A stretch of 52,741 nucleotides of DNA from Gammaproteobacteria bacterium (GTDB lineage Bacteria; Pseudomonadota; Gammaproteobacteria; Poriferisulfidales; Poriferisulfidaceae). The DNA is taken from assembly GCA_026706895.1 (NCBI GenBank), contig JAPOXW010000007.1, forward strand, positions 4,490 to 57,230, written 5' to 3'. Shown piece by piece: positions 18,158 through 28,046 of this stretch (position 1 is its first letter; each line of letters opens with the position of its first letter). A program made the translations under genes and the position numbers. Under the pieces are notes generated by a model. The model had not been told where the DNA came from and ran no database searches. It was given only the letters and a program-made list of their open reading frames with translations.

Positions 18158-18793
18158 TTACAGCCAGTACGCCGTCCCCGTCATCACCCGGGCGGCAGCA
18201 ACCATGCCGAGGCGTACGGGTCCCGGCACTCTCTTGGCACCGACTTCGGCCGCCTGCCGACGGTGGCTTTCCTCGTCTTCTCTCATCTGCCTGACCACCG
18301 CACGGCTTCGCGCATCCTCCTCCGGCAGGCGCACCAGGTGGGACTCCAGATGCGCCCCGACCTGACGCTCCGTCTCCTCCACGAAGCCCAAGCTCCGGCG
18401 ATCTCCGGCCAAGCCGGCGGCCACTCCGATGGCCAAGGAGCCCAAGCCCCAAAACGGGGTCAGCCAGCTGACCCTCGAATCCAGTTCGCGCAGTCTCTGC
18501 TCGCACCAGCGCAGGTGGTCCGTCTCCTCCCGGGCCGCCATCCGCATGTGCGTGCGGACCGCTTCACTGCGCGCCGTCAAGGCTTGCCCCAAATACAAGC
18601 CCTGCGCTGCGATCTCCCCCGCATGGTTGACCCGCATGAACGCGGCAGATTCCTGCTTCCGGGATTCGTCCAACTTGTCGTCGGGCAACGACTCCGCCGG
18701 ATAAGCCCGCGCTGCTACGGGCGGAGGGTGGAAATCGGAAAGCCAGCGGCCAGCCTCATTCAGCAAGTGATCCAGCGGACTCATCCGGCGCAT
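18158..18793 (-). CDS. coq7: 5-demethoxyubiquinol hydroxylase Coq7
   Basis: A ferritin-like diiron hydroxylase of about 211 residues that makes the last ring hydroxylation of ubiquinone. Metal-binding segments seen are FMRVNHAGEIAAQGLY, AREETDHLRWCE, FVEETERQVGAHLESHL and MREDEESHR. It shows the bacterium makes ubiquinone. I take ATG 18791-18793; a TTG two codons earlier overlaps the stop of the upstream gene as TTGA and is equally possible. Confidence 0.95.
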   Translation of the reverse strand: MRRMSPLDHLLNEAGRWLSDFHPPPVAARAYPAESLPDDKLDESRKQESAAFMRVNHAGEIAAQGLYLGQALTARSEAVRTHMRMAAREETDHLRWCEQRLRELDSRVSWLTPFWGLGSLAIGVAAGLAGDRRSLGFVEETERQVGAHLESHLVRLPEEDARSRAVVRQMREDEESHRRQAAEVGAKRVPGPVRLGMVAAARVMTGTAYWL

Positions 18794-18795
18794 GG

Positions 18796-19968
18796 TCAAT
18801 CTCGCAACTGCTCACGCAACAAGTTTACGGGATGTTTGACAGCAGCGTTCACGCCAGCCGCGCGAAATGCCCCGCGCAAATGCAACGCACAACCAATGTT
18901 GGACGTCACTAGGACTTCCGCCCCGCTGCGCAAGAATTCCTCGACAAGGTCATCCGCCAAGGCCCGGGCCGTCTGCGGCGTACGAAACATGGTCACGCCG
19001 GCCGCGCCACAACACGGGGTGCCCCTGAATTCGATCACATTCAGATCCGGGATCTTTTGCAACAGGCGCACGGCCGAGGTGGTTTCCTGCAACACGTTGC
19101 GGGCACTGCAGGGATGATGCAGCATGACCGCCTTCCGCAAGGGCCGGAATGAAAGTTTTTCCTGACGGGACGCCAGATAGGCCATCACTTCGCAGTGCTT
19201 ATCCTCCCAGACTGCCGCCTCTTCACCGCCTAGCATCCGCGGGTAGTCCATCAGTTCCGCCGCGCACCCGGTGGCGACCGAAACCAGACGGTCGAATGCA
19301 TGCAGGTCGATGCGCGCGGCATTGCCCCGGACATGCGCATCGGCATTCGCGACATTGCCTTGGTGTCGATCCAGTGCACCGCAGCAACCTGATCCTTCGA
19401 TCCATGCGACTCGAGCACCGCAACGTTCCAGTAAGGTCGCCGCATCGTTGAGCGTGGCCCGGTCCACAGCATCCGACACGCATCCCGCAAACAGCCCGAC
19501 CTCATGGCTCCCGATCTTTGACAGGCGCTTGCGCCGCAGCACGACGGCCTTTGGCAACAAGGCAAGCAACGGTTGGCCGATTCGAGCAAGTCCGCTGGCG
19601 GCCGCCAACCAGAATCCAAAACGCAGCAGAACCCGACCCGCCGCAGAACAGAACAGGCAGATCCACCAGATTCCGCGGGCAGGCCAGTGCTCACGAGCCT
19701 GATCCATCAAGTGGCCGAACGGAACCCGGGCAGGACAGACGCTTTCGCAGGCCCGGCACAGCAGACAGCCATCCAGCCGAACCTGCGACGCCGGGCTGGA
19801 TTCCACCTGCCCTCCAGCCAATGCTGCGATCAACTCGACGCGGCCGCGCGGAGAGTCTCCTTCACGACGATGAATCTGCCAAGTCGGGCAATGCGGCAAG
19901 CAAAGGCCGCATTTGACACAGAGGTCGGTTTCAGCCTGAATTCCGGATACGGAGGCAGAAGTATTCAT
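18796..19968 (-). CDS. GlcF-like (Fe-S) heterodisulfide-reductase-type subunit
   Basis: 390 residues. Two ferredoxin-type clusters are bound by Cys17/20/23/27 and Cys68/71/74/78. Two CCG domains follow, with GSGCCGAL and GTPCCGAAG and upstream partner cysteines. This is the layout of GlcF, the iron-sulfur subunit of glycolate oxidase, and of related electron-transfer subunits. No glcD or glcE is adjacent, so the partner dehydrogenase is elsewhere or different. It is coupled to coq7, which may mean a link to the quinone pool. Confidence 0.88.
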   Translation of the reverse strand: MNTSASVSGIQAETDLCVKCGLCLPHCPTWQIHRREGDSPRGRVELIAALAGGQVESSPASQVRLDGCLLCRACESVCPARVPFGHLMDQAREHWPARGIWWICLFCSAAGRVLLRFGFWLAAASGLARIGQPLLALLPKAVVLRRKRLSKIGSHEVGLFAGCVSDAVDRATLNDAATLLERCGARVAWIEGSGCCGALDRHQGNVANADAHVRGNAARIDLHAFDRLVSVATGCAAELMDYPRMLGGEEAAVWEDKHCEVMAYLASRQEKLSFRPLRKAVMLHHPCSARNVLQETTSAVRLLQKIPDLNVIEFRGTPCCGAAGVTMFRTPQTARALADDLVEEFLRSGAEVLVTSNIGCALHLRGAFRAAGVNAAVKHPVNLLREQLRD

Positions 19969-20339
19969 GCGAAAACCATACCAGAAAACCCCGAACCTGC
20001 CCCGCGCAATGGATTAAATCCCCTCTTCATAAATATAAATTATTGGCAACAGGATTTCTATACAAAACCAGAATAGTCATGAATTGTTCATGCCTTTCCA
20101 ACCATACTCCCCGCTAAACCAACTAGATAAGTACTTTTTCCCGCCCGTTTCGGTGTTTTCCACAGGATTTCAGAGATTTCTCCACTTAAATTCGAGGTCT
20201 ATTCCACCGCTTATAGTGCTTGACACGGGTGATTAACCCTATATATTGTGGTAATCTCTTTCCACAGGAGAAAGGGATCCGCCCGGGAATCCAGTAGCCT
20301 CCCGGATGGGGTCTAAACCTAAAAGAGGGACATACAAAA
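19969..20339. other. Regulatory region of nrdAB
   Basis: 371 bases between divergent genes, with no coding sequence. It carries the NrdR boxes and promoter (20204-20251). There are also two DnaA-box-like sequences, TTTTCCACA (20156-20164) and CTTTCCACA (20258-20266); both deviate from TTATCCACA and are weak, although DnaA sites occur before nrdAB in E. coli. Confidence 0.7.
20204..20251 (+). promoter_or_regulatory. Paired NrdR boxes overlapping the nrdA promoter
   Basis: ACCCTATATATTGTGG at 20236-20251 agrees with the NrdR box acaCwAtATaTwGtgt at 14 of 16 positions. A second, half-conserved site ends in TATAGTGC at 20204-20219. The two are 32 bases apart, three helical turns, as expected for cooperative NrdR. 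A promoter, TTGACA (20220-20225), N16, TATATT (20242-20247), lies between and inside the boxes, so NrdR would repress nrdAB when dATP is plentiful. nrdR itself is not in the window. Confidence 0.85.
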
Positions 20340-23246
20340 ATGACCACCGAAGCCACCCCCGAACAACCTGCCGTCGACAAGCCGAGCATTGCTGCCGGCG
20401 TACCGCGTCCGAACGCTCCCACCGAGGCCAGCCTCCAAGCCACTGCCCCCGGAAAGTACCGGGTCATCCGGCGCAACCGGCAACTGACGCCGTTCGACGA
20501 ATCGAAGATCCGGGTTGCCATAACCAAGGCTTTTCTCGCGGTCGAGGGCGGCACTGCTGCCGCCTCCAGCCGTATCCATCGCGTGGTCGACGATCTCACC
20601 CGGCAGACCGTCCATGCGTTGACCCGCAGTCACCCGGAAAACGGTACGTTCCATATTGAGGATATTCAAGATCACGTGGAGTTGGCCCTGATGCGTGGAG
20701 GCCACCACAAGGTGGCCCGGAGGTACGTGCTGTACCGGGAGGAACGCGCCCGTGGACGTGCCGAGAAAGAGGCGGAAGAGAAAAGCACCGAGGAGCGGCC
20801 CGCCACCCCCCTTCAAGTCAAGGCTGCCGATGGTTCCCTGCGCCCGCTGGACACGGAGCGCCTGCGCAAACTCGCCGAGGAAGCCTGCCGGGGCATTGAT
20901 GATGTCGAATCCGGCCCTGTCGTGGAGGAGGCCTGCCGAAACCTGTATGACGGCGTCCCCGAGACCGAGGTCGACCACCAGTTGACGATCAGCACCCGCA
21001 GCCTGATCGAGAAGGAACCGAATTACACGTTTGTCGCGGCGCGTCTGCTGCTGCACAGCCTGCATCAGGAAGCAACGGGATTCGTCTATGACGCACCCGT
21101 GCAGACACAGGGCGTGGAAATGACGGTCGACTATGTTGACTACTTCCCCCGCTACATCCGCCGCGGCACCACACTCGAACTGCTCAGCCCGCATCTGGCC
21201 CAGGAATACGACCTGGAAAAACTCGCGGCCGCCATCGTGCCGGAGCGGGATATGCAATTCACCTACCTTGGCCTGCAGACATTGTATGACCGCTACTTCA
21301 TACACTCGAACAGCACCCGTTTCGAAATGCCTCAGGCCTTTTTTATGCGCGTGGCCATGGGCCTTGCCGGTCCCGAAGTGGACCGGGAGGCCCGCACCAT
21401 CGAGTTCTACAACCTGCTGTCGACCTTTGACTTCATGAGTTCGACTCCGACCTTGTTCAACTCCGGCACCCTGCGCCCGCAACTGTCCTCGTGCTATCTG
21501 ACCACCGTGCCAGACGATCTGGACGGCATCTTCAGTTCCATCAAGGACGATGCCATGCTGTCCAAATTCGCCGGCGGCCTCGGCAACGATTGGACCCGGA
21601 TTCGCGCTATGGGCTCGCACATCAAGGGCACCAACGGCCGCTCCCAAGGCGTGGTGCCGTTCCTCAAGGTGGCCAATGATACGGCCGTCGCCGTCAACCA
21701 AGGCGGCAAGCGCAAGGGCGCCATGTGCGCTTATCTCGAAACCTGGCATCTGGACATCGAGGAGTTCCTGGAACTGCGCAAGAACACCGGCGACGACCGG
21801 CGACGCACACACGACATGAACACGGCCAACTGGGTTCCGGACCTGTTCATGAAACGTGTCGCCGACGGCGGAGACTGGACCCTCTTTAGCCCGAGTGACA
21901 CAGCCGACCTGCATGACTTGATCGGCGAAGAGTTCGAAACCCGCTACACCCAATACGAAGCGATGGCGGCAAACGGACAGGTCTCGAACTTCAAGACAGT
22001 CCGCGCCAAGGACCTGTGGCGCAAGATGCTGGGCATGCTCTACGAGACAGGCCATCCCTGGATTACCTTCAAGGATGTCTGCAACCTGCGCTCCCCGCAG
22101 CAGCACCATGGCGTCATCCATTCATCCAACCTGTGCACCGAAATCACGCTCAACACCTCCGACGACGAGATCGCCGTGTGCAACCTCGGTTCCATCAATC
22201 TCGCGGCCCACGTCGACGAAAACGGCCTGATGATGGAAAAACTCGAGCGCACCGTGCGGACCGCCATGCGCATGCTGGACAACGTGATCGACTACAACTA
22301 CTACAGCGTCGCCAAGGCGCGCCGTTCCAACCTGCTCCACCGCCCGGTCGGCTTGGGCCTGATGGGTTTCCAGGACGCGCTGTACCAGTTGCGTATTCCT
22401 TATGCCAGCGACGAAGCGATCGATTTCGCCGACCAATCCATGGAGGCGGTCAGCTACTTCGCCATCGACGCATCTGCTGACTTGGCTCAGGAACGCGGCG
22501 CTTATCCGAGCTTCCACGGCTCGCTATGGTCCCAAGGAATCCTGCCCATCGATTCAATGGAACGGGTCCGCCAGACGCGCGGCGACGAACGGTTCTACCA
22601 GGTCAACGCCGATACCACGATGGACTGGGACAACCTGCGCGAAAAAGTGCGCCGCGGCATCCGCAATTCCAACACGATGGCCATCGCACCGACCGCCACC
22701 ATCTCCAATATCACCGGCGTGACGCAAAGCATCGAGCCCACTTACCAGAACCTGTTCGTGAAGTCCAACCTGTCCGGCGAATTCACGGTCATCAACCTGT
22801 ACTTGGTGCGCGACCTCAAGAAGGAAGACCTGTGGGACGACGTGATGATCAACGACCTCAAGCATTACAACGGCGGCATTCAGGACATCGCCCGCATCCC
22901 GGACGAGATCAAACAGCTGTACATCACGGCATTCGAACTGGATCCGCGCTGGCTGGTGGAAGCCGCTTCGCGCCGGCAGAAGTGGATCGACCAGGCGCAA
23001 TCACTAAACCTCTACATGGCCACACCTTCCGGACGCGATCTCGACAATCTGTACAAGTTGGCTTGGGTGCGCGGCCTGAAGACCACTTACTACCTGCGCT
23101 CGCTCGGTGCCACACACGTTGAGAAAAGTACCGGCGACGAGCGCAGCCAACTCAACGCGGTCGCCGCGAATGCGACCGCCCCGGACACCGGCGAAGACGC
23201 CGCCTCGTTCTGCTCCATGGACGAGGACTGCGAGGCTTGCCAGTAG
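20340..23246 (+). CDS. nrdA: Class I ribonucleotide reductase, alpha subunit
   Basis: 968 residues, longer than E. coli NrdA (about 760) because two ATP-cone domains are present: about 41-133 (VIRRNRQLTPFDESKIRVAI) and about 158-245 (VKAADGSLRPLDTERLRKLA, less canonical). The catalytic barrel has the redox Cys pair (PQLSSCYLTTV and VCNLGSIN), the thiyl-radical Cys in SSNLCTEITLNT, the Tyr-Tyr pair in LKTTYYLRS and the C-terminal shuttle cysteines Cys964 and Cys967 (CEAC). It reduces ribonucleoside diphosphates. Confidence 0.97.
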   Translation: MTTEATPEQPAVDKPSIAAGVPRPNAPTEASLQATAPGKYRVIRRNRQLTPFDESKIRVAITKAFLAVEGGTAAASSRIHRVVDDLTRQTVHALTRSHPENGTFHIEDIQDHVELALMRGGHHKVARRYVLYREERARGRAEKEAEEKSTEERPATPLQVKAADGSLRPLDTERLRKLAEEACRGIDDVESGPVVEEACRNLYDGVPETEVDHQLTISTRSLIEKEPNYTFVAARLLLHSLHQEATGFVYDAPVQTQGVEMTVDYVDYFPRYIRRGTTLELLSPHLAQEYDLEKLAAAIVPERDMQFTYLGLQTLYDRYFIHSNSTRFEMPQAFFMRVAMGLAGPEVDREARTIEFYNLLSTFDFMSSTPTLFNSGTLRPQLSSCYLTTVPDDLDGIFSSIKDDAMLSKFAGGLGNDWTRIRAMGSHIKGTNGRSQGVVPFLKVANDTAVAVNQGGKRKGAMCAYLETWHLDIEEFLELRKNTGDDRRRTHDMNTANWVPDLFMKRVADGGDWTLFSPSDTADLHDLIGEEFETRYTQYEAMAANGQVSNFKTVRAKDLWRKMLGMLYETGHPWITFKDVCNLRSPQQHHGVIHSSNLCTEITLNTSDDEIAVCNLGSINLAAHVDENGLMMEKLERTVRTAMRMLDNVIDYNYYSVAKARRSNLLHRPVGLGLMGFQDALYQLRIPYASDEAIDFADQSMEAVSYFAIDASADLAQERGAYPSFHGSLWSQGILPIDSMERVRQTRGDERFYQVNADTTMDWDNLREKVRRGIRNSNTMAIAPTATISNITGVTQSIEPTYQNLFVKSNLSGEFTVINLYLVRDLKKEDLWDDVMINDLKHYNGGIQDIARIPDEIKQLYITAFELDPRWLVEAASRRQKWIDQAQSLNLYMATPSGRDLDNLYKLAWVRGLKTTYYLRSLGATHVEKSTGDERSQLNAVAANATAPDTGEDAASFCSMDEDCEACQ

Positions 23247-23273
23247 CCCCCGAATTTACGAAGGAGGATCACT

Positions 23274-24467
23274 ATGACATCCATGACTCCTACCGCTTGG
23301 GACGATCCGCTCTCTCCATCGAGCTCCCCACCTCCAGCCGCCGACCTCGCCCTGGAACCCCGCCTGCCCGAGGCTCCGGCCGTCACGGAAACACCCCCCG
23401 CCGAAACCGGCGCCGGGGCCACTGGCTTGGAAGCCCTGGAGATGGGCGCGGCCCGTATCCAAGTCGATGACAAGCAGATTATCAACTGCCGTGCTGACCT
23501 GAATCAGCTGGTTCCTTTCAAGTACACCTGGGCCTGGGAGAAATACCTGGCCGCCTGCAACAACCACTGGATGCCGCAGGAAATCAACATGACCGCGGAC
23601 ATCGAGTTGTGGAAGAATCCGGACGGCCTGACCGAAGACGAACGCATGATCGTCATGCGCAACCTCGGATTCTTCTCCACCGCCGATTCGCTGGTGGCCA
23701 ACAACCTGGTGCTGGCCGTATACCGGCACATCACCAACCCGGAATGCCGGCAATACCTGCTTCGCCAAGCATTCGAAGAAGCCATCCACACTCATGCCTA
23801 CCAATACTGCGTCGAATCGCTGGGTCTGGACCAAGGCGAAGTCTTCAACATGTATCGCGAACTGCCATCCGTCGCGCGCAAGGCGGAGTGGGCGCTGCCT
23901 TTCACCCAGAGCCTGGGCGATCCGAACTTCCAGACCGGAACTTTTGAGAACGACCAGCGCCTGTTGCGCGACCTGATCGCGTTCTATGTGGTTTTCGAGG
24001 GGATTTTCTTCTACGTAGGGTTCTCACAGATCCTGTCGATGGGGCGGCGAAACAAGCTGACCGGCGTTGCTGAACAGTTTCAGTACATCCTGCGCGACGA
24101 GTCCATGCACATGAATTTCGGCATTGACGTCATCAACCAGATCAAGATCGAAAATCCACAGTTGTGGTCCGGAGAATTCCAGCAACAGATGATCGACCTG
24201 ATTATGGAAGGCGTGGAATTGGAAATTGCCTACGCCTACGACACCATGCCGCGCGGCATCTTGGGAATGAACGCTCCTGTATTCGAGGACTACGTCAAGT
24301 TCATCGCCAATCGCAGACTCGCCCAGATCGGCCTGCCAGCGCAATTCCCCGGCGCGCAGAACCCGTTTCAATGGATGTCGGAAACCCTGGACCTGAAAAA
24401 GGAAAAGAATTTCTTCGAAACCCGGGTGACCGAATACCAGACCGGAGGGGCACTTAGTTGGGACTGA
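23274..24467 (+). CDS. nrdB: Class I ribonucleotide reductase, beta subunit
   Basis: 397 residues. Ligands Asp138 ([11 protein letters not shown]), Glu169 and His172 ([10 protein letters not shown]) are spaced as in known R2 proteins, and Tyr176 stands at the radical position (E. coli Tyr122). The [10 protein letters not shown] block resembles the chlamydial subclass Ic type, but the radical Tyr is kept rather than Phe. The first ~60 residues are a Pro/Ala-rich tail. AAGGAGG (23261-23267) gives a strong ribosome site 27 bases after nrdA; a terminator follows. Confidence 0.96.
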   Translation: MTSMTPTAWDDPLSPSSSPPPAADLALEPRLPEAPAVTETPPAETGAGATGLEALEMGAARIQVDDKQIINCRADLNQLVPFKYTWAWEKYLAACNNHWMPQEINMTADIELWKNPDGLTEDERMIVMRNLGFFSTADSLVANNLVLAVYRHITNPECRQYLLRQAFEEAIHTHAYQYCVESLGLDQGEVFNMYRELPSVARKAEWALPFTQSLGDPNFQTGTFENDQRLLRDLIAFYVVFEGIFFYVGFSQILSMGRRNKLTGVAEQFQYILRDESMHMNFGIDVINQIKIENPQLWSGEFQQQMIDLIMEGVELEIAYAYDTMPRGILGMNAPVFEDYVKFIANRRLAQIGLPAQFPGAQNPFQWMSETLDLKKEKNFFETRVTEYQTGGALSWD

Positions 24468-24489
24468 CGATCGGTTGAGTGCCAACCTA

Positions 24490-24518
24490 GCGCACGCACA
24501 TTTCTGCGTGCGCTTTTT
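24490..24518 (+). terminator. Rho-independent terminator after nrdB
   Basis: A perfect 9-base stem, GCGCACGCA with TGCGTGCGC around a 6-base loop, is followed by TTTTT. It closes the nrdAB transcript 22 bases after the nrdB stop and separates it from the symporter gene. Confidence 0.92.
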
Positions 24519-24538
24519 ATCCGAAGAGATAGCGCCTT

Positions 24539-26227
24539 ATGTTCGCTCGCCCAACATGGCATGACGACGGGCCGGTCACCCTGCGCAACCGGATCGGGCT
24601 ATGGCTCGGACCGCTGGCGTTCGTCCTGATTCTCGCCTTCACGGATCTCGATCCCGGAAATCCGATGGTCACCCGCATGGTGGCCATCACCGCCTGGATG
24701 GCCATCTGGTGGATCAGCGAAGCCATCCCGATCGCCGCAACCGCCCTGATGCCGCTGGTGCTGTTCCCGGCCATGGGCATCATGCGGGGTCGCCACACCG
24801 ATGCTTCAAGGCAGGTCGATTTCGGAGACTCCGCGCTCAGCGGCGGGCTGGCTCCCGGCGACCTGAGCATCAGTCTCCACAACGTGGTCAGCCAGTACAT
24901 GAGCTGGGTGACATTTCTCCTGCTGGGCGGGTTTCTGGTGGCGATCGCGGTGCAGAAGTGGGATCTGCATAAACGCATTGCGCTGAACATTCTTCGGGTC
25001 ATGGGCAATCGGCTTGATACCCTGATACTCGGGTTCATGCTGGCGGCCGCCTTACTGTCGATGTGGCTATCCAATACCGCCACCACCATGATGCTGCTTC
25101 CGATCGCGCTATCCGTCGTCCTGCTTCGCGAGGAATTCCACGCGGCCCACGGCGCGACCGATGCACCTTTACATCCCCGCGAGAGGAATTTTTCCTTTGC
25201 CCTGCTGTTGGGGCTCGCATATGCCGCTTCCATCGGCGGCATGGCCACGCTGACGGGAACACCGCCCAACGCCATCCTGGTCGCCCAGTTTGAGCAGCTT
25301 TATCCCCATGCGCCTCCCATCTCGTTCGCTTCCTGGTCGATGATGGCCATGCCTTTCTCTTTCCTGTTCCTGGGATGCGCTTGGCTGCTGCTGACTCGTC
25401 TGGTCTTTCCCCTGCCTCCTACGGGCCAATTCAGCGGTGGCGATCTGATTGCACGGCAACACCGGGAACTTGGACCGATGAGTCCCGAGGAAAAGAGAGT
25501 CTTGGCGGTGTTCGTCACCCTGGTCGTCCTGTGGTTTACCCGCAAGAAACACCTGTTTGGCAGCGATGTCGAAATCTTCGGCTGGAGCCATTACCTGGAC
25601 CTGTTCCTGGCCCGGCTCGATATTTCTGCCGTCGGCTCGATGCTCGACGACGGCACGGTTGCCATTGCCATGGCGCTCCTGCTGTTCGCGCTTCCCGCCA
25701 AATCGACTCACGGCCGGCTGCTGGATGCGGATGACGTAAACAAGGTCCCATGGGGGGTATTGATTCTTTTCGGCGGCGGCTTAGCGTTAGCCAAGGGATT
25801 CGGCGTTTCCGGCCTGTCTTCCTGGGCAGCCCAGCAGTTTGAAATCCTGCTGCACGACAGTAGCTCGCTCGTGGTCGTCATGAGCACGGTCGGCTTCATC
25901 ACCAGCCTGACCGAACTGACCTCCAATACGGCCACCACCTCCACAGCTATCCCGATCATGGCCAGTCTCGCGCAAGGCATCGAGGTACACCCCTTGCTGC
26001 TGCTGATCCCGACGGCTCTGGCCGCCTCCTGCGCGTTCATGCTGCCTATCTCCACCCCACCCAATGCCATCGTCTATGGTTCACGGCGAGTCCCGATCAT
26101 CAAGATGATCATCGCCGGGGTCTGGTTGGACATCCTGTCGGTCGTCATATTGACCACCTTGGTCTTTAGCCTCGGCCATTGGGTTTTCGGTCTGTTGGGC
26201 GAAGTCCCCGGCTGGGCCTTACAATGA
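24539..26227 (+). CDS. SLC13/DASS-family sodium/anion symporter
   Basis: 562-residue integral membrane protein with about 11-12 helices. The two inverted repeats each contain the family's Ser-Asn-Thr anion/Na+ motif: SNTATTMMLLP near residue 180 and SNTATTSTAIP near residue 465. The GTPPNAI and STPPNAI elements sit after them. Family members import dicarboxylates, citrate or sulfate with Na+. Neither the exact substrate nor regulation can be read from the sequence. Confidence 0.92.
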   Translation: MFARPTWHDDGPVTLRNRIGLWLGPLAFVLILAFTDLDPGNPMVTRMVAITAWMAIWWISEAIPIAATALMPLVLFPAMGIMRGRHTDASRQVDFGDSALSGGLAPGDLSISLHNVVSQYMSWVTFLLLGGFLVAIAVQKWDLHKRIALNILRVMGNRLDTLILGFMLAAALLSMWLSNTATTMMLLPIALSVVLLREEFHAAHGATDAPLHPRERNFSFALLLGLAYAASIGGMATLTGTPPNAILVAQFEQLYPHAPPISFASWSMMAMPFSFLFLGCAWLLLTRLVFPLPPTGQFSGGDLIARQHRELGPMSPEEKRVLAVFVTLVVLWFTRKKHLFGSDVEIFGWSHYLDLFLARLDISAVGSMLDDGTVAIAMALLLFALPAKSTHGRLLDADDVNKVPWGVLILFGGGLALAKGFGVSGLSSWAAQQFEILLHDSSSLVVVMSTVGFITSLTELTSNTATTSTAIPIMASLAQGIEVHPLLLLIPTALAASCAFMLPISTPPNAIVYGSRRVPIIKMIIAGVWLDILSVVILTTLVFSLGHWVFGLLGEVPGWALQ

Positions 26228-26252
26228 ATCTACCATTAGATTCGACCCCTCC

Positions 26253-26945
26253 ATGAGTATCTTCACTAACCGCGTCACCGTCGTCACCGGGGCGGCCGGA
26301 GTGCTGGGCCAAGCCACAATTCGGTGCTTCGAGGAATGCGGTGCAACTACCGTTGCCGTGGACTGCGATGCCAAACGGTTGGAAGACGTGCCAAGTTCGG
26401 CAACCCATGCCTGCGACCTGACCCATGAATCTTCCGTACACGAGACATTCAACGCCATCCACCAGCAGCAAGGCCGCATCGATATTCTTGCCAACATCGC
26501 TGGCGGGTTCGCGATGGGACCAAGAGTCGAAGAAACGACTCTGGACGACTGGATTGACATGTTTCAGATTAACGCCGTCACCGCCTGGCTGGCTTGCAAG
26601 CACGCCCTGCCAATCATGCGGGAGGCCGATTTCGGCCGCATTATCAACGTGGGGGCTCGCGCCGTACGCAAACCGGGGGCGCGAATGGCCCCCTACTGCG
26701 TCTCGAAAGCGGCTGTGGTCACCCTGACGGAAGTGCTTGCCCTTGAATGCGCCGAAACCGGAATCACGGCCAACTGCATCCTGCCCGGCACCATTGATAC
26801 TCCCCGAAATCGTTCCGACATGCCTAATGCGGACCATTCAAAGTGGGTGCCACCCGAGGATCTCGCCGCTGCCATCATCCATCTCGCCAATCCATCCAGC
26901 AGATCTATCAACGGTGCCATCGTGCCAGTTTATGGACGCAGTTGA
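26253..26945 (+). CDS. Short-chain dehydrogenase/reductase
   Basis: 230 residues with a Rossmann fold: TGAAGVLGQ (cofactor loop), Asp-rich VAVDCDAKR (which favours NAD), NIAGG, the catalytic Ser region (INVGARAV, where the usual Ser is not obvious) and the YCVSK Tyr/Lys pair. The end SSRSINGAIVPVYGRS is typical. The substrate is unknown. It lies 25 bases after the symporter and ends convergently with a TraB-type gene. Confidence 0.88.
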   Translation: MSIFTNRVTVVTGAAGVLGQATIRCFEECGATTVAVDCDAKRLEDVPSSATHACDLTHESSVHETFNAIHQQQGRIDILANIAGGFAMGPRVEETTLDDWIDMFQINAVTAWLACKHALPIMREADFGRIINVGARAVRKPGARMAPYCVSKAAVVTLTEVLALECAETGITANCILPGTIDTPRNRSDMPNADHSKWVPPEDLAAAIIHLANPSSRSINGAIVPVYGRS

Positions 26946-26958
26946 CGAAAGGTGTCTT

Positions 26959-26977
26959 TGTCGCCTGTTCCGCGACA
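26959..26977. terminator. Hairpin between convergent genes
   Basis: TGTCGC-CTGTTCC-GCGACA is a perfect 6-base stem between the SDR and TraB-like stops. There is no clear T-run on either side, so it may only weakly end transcription in both directions. Confidence 0.35.
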
Positions 26978-26992
26978 GCAAGACCAAGTAGG

Positions 26993-27919
26993 TTACTTGA
27001 TCAAAATTCGCTTGACTTCGTATCTGCCGTAAAAGTCTTGACCGAGCAACGCCAGCACTCCGTTCTTTCCGTACAAATGCAAGGCACCGACGGCAATGAA
27101 CGCATTGCCCTCGCGAAACGCTGCGCCCATGTAGTGCGCCATCACAATGCTTCGAATATCGATGGCATGTTTCACATACATCTCATAATGCTTCCGTTTG
27201 TTCGGATCCTTATCAATAAAGCCCGTCGACAGATCCATCATGGCCTGCAGATCTTCCTGCCCGTAGGCCAGAACGATCTCTTCCATGGTATTACGCATCT
27301 CTGGAAAGGCTCGCAGCTTATCTTTCAGCAATGAGACCTGTGAATCCACCGGCATCGCGTAGAATGCGGCCAGTAGCTCTTCCGGGCTCTCGATCTGATA
27401 CAGCTCTTTGTTCTGCAGCACCGCCAGATCCAGAAGCTTCTGATCCACAATCGGCCCTTGATGCTCTGACTTAATAGCAAGGCTGTGGATCGCGGCCCAC
27501 GGTTTTACGCGCCGCGCAAACTCATCATCGACGTAATTGCTTTTGAGGATCGTATACACCTTCTGCGCCACTTCCTCGCCAGCAACCTCCGCAAGCGTCT
27601 GCTTGCCCGGCAGCATCATGCGGCCGCGAATATTCTGAAGCCCATGGTAGGGATTCCACAATTCACTCCCGGGAAACGCCTCAATGGCATAGGCCGACGA
27701 TTGCGCGAATACGTCCATGACTCGTTTCGGAATCCGCGTGACGCGTTCATCGTTACTGTGGAGGGTGCCAAGAATGTGCCCGACGACCTCGCCGTTCTTG
27801 CTCACCTCCCAAAAAACACCTTCCGAAAATGGTGCCGGTCTTTGGGAGATATAGATGGACCCGACTAGCAGAACAAACAGCAGTGCAATAAGTGCTGCCG
27901 GAGTAAGACGCTCAGACAT
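26993..27919 (-). CDS. TraB/GumN (TIKI-like) family protein, membrane-anchored
   Basis: 308 residues. An N-terminal helix (LIALLFVLLVGSIYI, about 10-25) is followed by the TraB/GumN domain with GHILGTLHSNDERV, a conserved Glu in YAIEAFPGSE and the closing VGALHLYGKNGVLALL. Some relatives (TIKI) are metalloproteases that use these His and Glu residues. A periplasmic protease-like role is possible but unproven. It marks the left edge of the lower-GC island next to the NHLP exporter genes and could belong to that cluster. Confidence 0.85.
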   Translation of the reverse strand: MSERLTPAALIALLFVLLVGSIYISQRPAPFSEGVFWEVSKNGEVVGHILGTLHSNDERVTRIPKRVMDVFAQSSAYAIEAFPGSELWNPYHGLQNIRGRMMLPGKQTLAEVAGEEVAQKVYTILKSNYVDDEFARRVKPWAAIHSLAIKSEHQGPIVDQKLLDLAVLQNKELYQIESPEELLAAFYAMPVDSQVSLLKDKLRAFPEMRNTMEEIVLAYGQEDLQAMMDLSTGFIDKDPNKRKHYEMYVKHAIDIRSIVMAHYMGAAFREGNAFIAVGALHLYGKNGVLALLGQDFYGRYEVKRILIK

Positions 27920-28046
27920 CTCGCTGAAAAACCGTCAGAAAACGCTGTGCGCAAGTCTATCACAGAGACTCGCCATCACTGCAAATCCCGCAAATAGCAC
28001 AGAAATCCTTTCGATTCAGGTGTCGCTGCCATGAAATCCCCTCGCG

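Noticed and set aside
20156..20266. DnaA boxes before nrdA
   Set aside because: TTTTCCACA and CTTTCCACA each deviate from the consensus; kept as a remark, not a separate feature.
20319..22121. 600-codon open frame opposite nrdA
   Set aside because: Antisense shadow of nrdA with no recognisable domain.
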